Below are positions 37,757-38,537 of a stretch of DNA of 38,537 nt, one piece after another (within the stretch, counting starts at the first letter, position 1; each line of letters opens with the position of its first letter). The notes under the pieces are model-generated. The model ran no database searches. It was not told where the DNA came from and saw only the letters and a list, made by a program, of their open reading frames with translations. The stretch is from positions 1 to 38,537 of the forward strand of contig JACZTO010000018.1 of NCBI GenBank assembly GCA_022573655.1, in the 5' to 3' direction. Position numbers and translations under genes: made by a program. Origin of the DNA: Pseudomonadota bacterium. Lineage in GTDB: Bacteria; Pseudomonadota; Gammaproteobacteria; Steroidobacterales; Woeseiaceae.

Positions 37757-38537
37757 TCGAGCGTTGCCGCGAAGCTTTTCCGGTTCGGCTGATGTGTCGA
37801 TGCCTGCATGTCTCACCGAGCGGCTATTATGGCTGGCGCGGACGTCCATTGAGTCCTCGAGCAAGAGAGAATCAACGCTTGTTGGATCGTATTCGCGTAC
37901 TGCATGCTGAAAGCGATGGCGTCTTAGGTGCGCCCCGGATCTGGGATGATCTGCGTGAGGAAGGCGAACAATGCAGCCTGAACCGGATAGCCCGCCTGAT
38001 GCGCGACGATGCCCTGCAGGGCATTCCCTGCAAGAAAAAACATCGTAGCAAGCCATCAGGCACTCGGCCTGCGGACATCGAGAATCACCTGGCGCGGAAC
38101 TTTGCGGCCGATGAGTCGAATACCAAGTGGGTGACCGATATTACCTACATCCGTATCGCCGGCAGTCTGTGGTTGTATCTGTGCGTCGTGGTTGATCTCC
38201 ACTCCGGCATTGTCGTCGGCTGGTCGATGAGTCGTTGCCAGAATCGGCAGCTGGTGCTACAGGCTGTGCTCATGGCGCTGTGGCAACGCGACTCACGCAA
38301 ACCGGTGATCTTGCACAGCGATCGCGGCTGTCAGTTTACGAGTGACAGTATCAGCGCTTCCTCAAGGGGCACAACCTGATCTGTTCAATGAGCGGCGTTG
38401 GCAGCTGTGCCGAGCGCGAAGCCTGCCCTCGGGGTGCAATGCGGCCTGCGAGGGCTTCTTCGGCATGTTGAAACGGGAACGCGTCAATCGTCGTCGTTAC
38501 CAGACGCACGCCGAAGCAAGAGCTGATATCTTTGACT
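37753..38537 (+). pseudogene. IS3-family transposase OrfB, frameshifted and cut by window edge
   Basis: The rve/DDE catalytic part is clear: [11 protein letters not shown] (first Asp), [16 protein letters not shown], and [13 protein letters not shown] (second Asp). After FTSD (38344-38346) the expected [20 protein letters not shown] continues only in another frame, consistent with loss of one G near 38346. A second lesion follows: about 23 extra bases at 38414-38436 (GCGCGAAGCCTGCCC...), after which AACEGFFGMLKRERVNRRRY resumes, holding the catalytic Glu (codon 38450-38452) in a third frame. The in-frame product stops at 38379 after 208 residues and lacks the Glu, so this copy should be inactive. 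Confidence 0.88.

Larger units (their letters stand above)
37333..38537 (+). mobile_element. IS3-family insertion sequence, right end beyond window
   Basis: The putative left end is near 37333 (TGACCTACCC). It is followed by two copies of ACAT[A/G]GGTAACAC at 37346-37358 and 37371-37383, 25 bp apart, which could be transposase-binding repeats. orfA and a disrupted orfB follow. The right end is outside the window, so terminal inverted repeats and target duplication cannot be checked. The left boundary is approximate. Confidence 0.8.

Overview
The window reads as a chromosomal segment of a free-living gammaproteobacterium. The uvrC-pgsA-tRNA-Gly order, fumC next to purB, roxA (ycfD), mnmA, acnA, tatD and a thrABC operon are typical of that class. 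The class II DAHP synthase, the TolB/TPR membrane protein, the PhoPQ-PepSY-glycine-zipper cluster and the short intergenic REP-like repeats resemble marine lineages of the Woeseiales, Steroidobacterales or Xanthomonadales kind. This placement rests on gene content and no sequence search was possible. Base composition looks mid-50s % G+C throughout, dropping visibly in the toxin-antitoxin cassette near the right end.

Layout. Positions 1-614 look like the edge of an integrated element: a broken small gene, a candidate phage-type regulatory leader with a promoter, an intrinsic terminator and short direct repeats, all beside the 3' end of tRNA-Gly(GCC). Then come pgsA, uvrC, a family-5 uracil-DNA glycosylase and icd on the minus strand. 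rluE faces the class II DAHP synthase across a perfect repeat hairpin (5771-5848). A plus-strand pair (lysine/saccharopine dehydrogenase family, then aminoadipate-semialdehyde dehydrogenase) encodes lysine catabolism. From 10239 to 18298 a minus-strand run holds a YciI-like protein, a one-domain asparaginase, a PhoQ/PhoP-like two-component system with PepSY and glycine-zipper envelope proteins, an aberrant SLC1-family transporter, MazG, a Nudix hydrolase and fumarase C. purB, roxA, a small unknown gene, mnmA, acnA and a DUF2333 gene follow on the plus strand. Next are a convergent TolB/TPR membrane protein, a YgjP-like metallopeptidase, a secreted repeat protein with seven VNG repeats, divergent tatD, and thrABC with a NERD-domain gene as its tail. 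Beyond thrA the window becomes accessory again: a HigBA-type toxin-antitoxin cassette with palindromic operator sites, then a decaying IS3-family element cut by the window end.

How the parts work together. Most genes are housekeeping: TCA cycle (icd, fumC, acnA), aromatic and threonine synthesis, nucleotide-pool cleaning (MazG, Nudix), base- and nucleotide-excision repair, and rRNA/tRNA/ribosomal-protein modification. The clearest regulatory prediction is a PhoP-type direct repeat (TGTTCA-N5-GGTTCA) placed 12 nt before a -10-like hexamer, ahead of the glycine-zipper-PepSY-PhoP-PhoQ cluster, which suggests autoregulation of an envelope-stress module. The features most worth a second look are the SLC1-family transporter that has lost the canonical sodium-site motifs, the PhoP-box module, the VNG repeat protein paired with a metallopeptidase, and the tRNA-Gly-bordered element edge. 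I did not find an obviously new defence or mobile system; the candidates are listed with their uncertainty.
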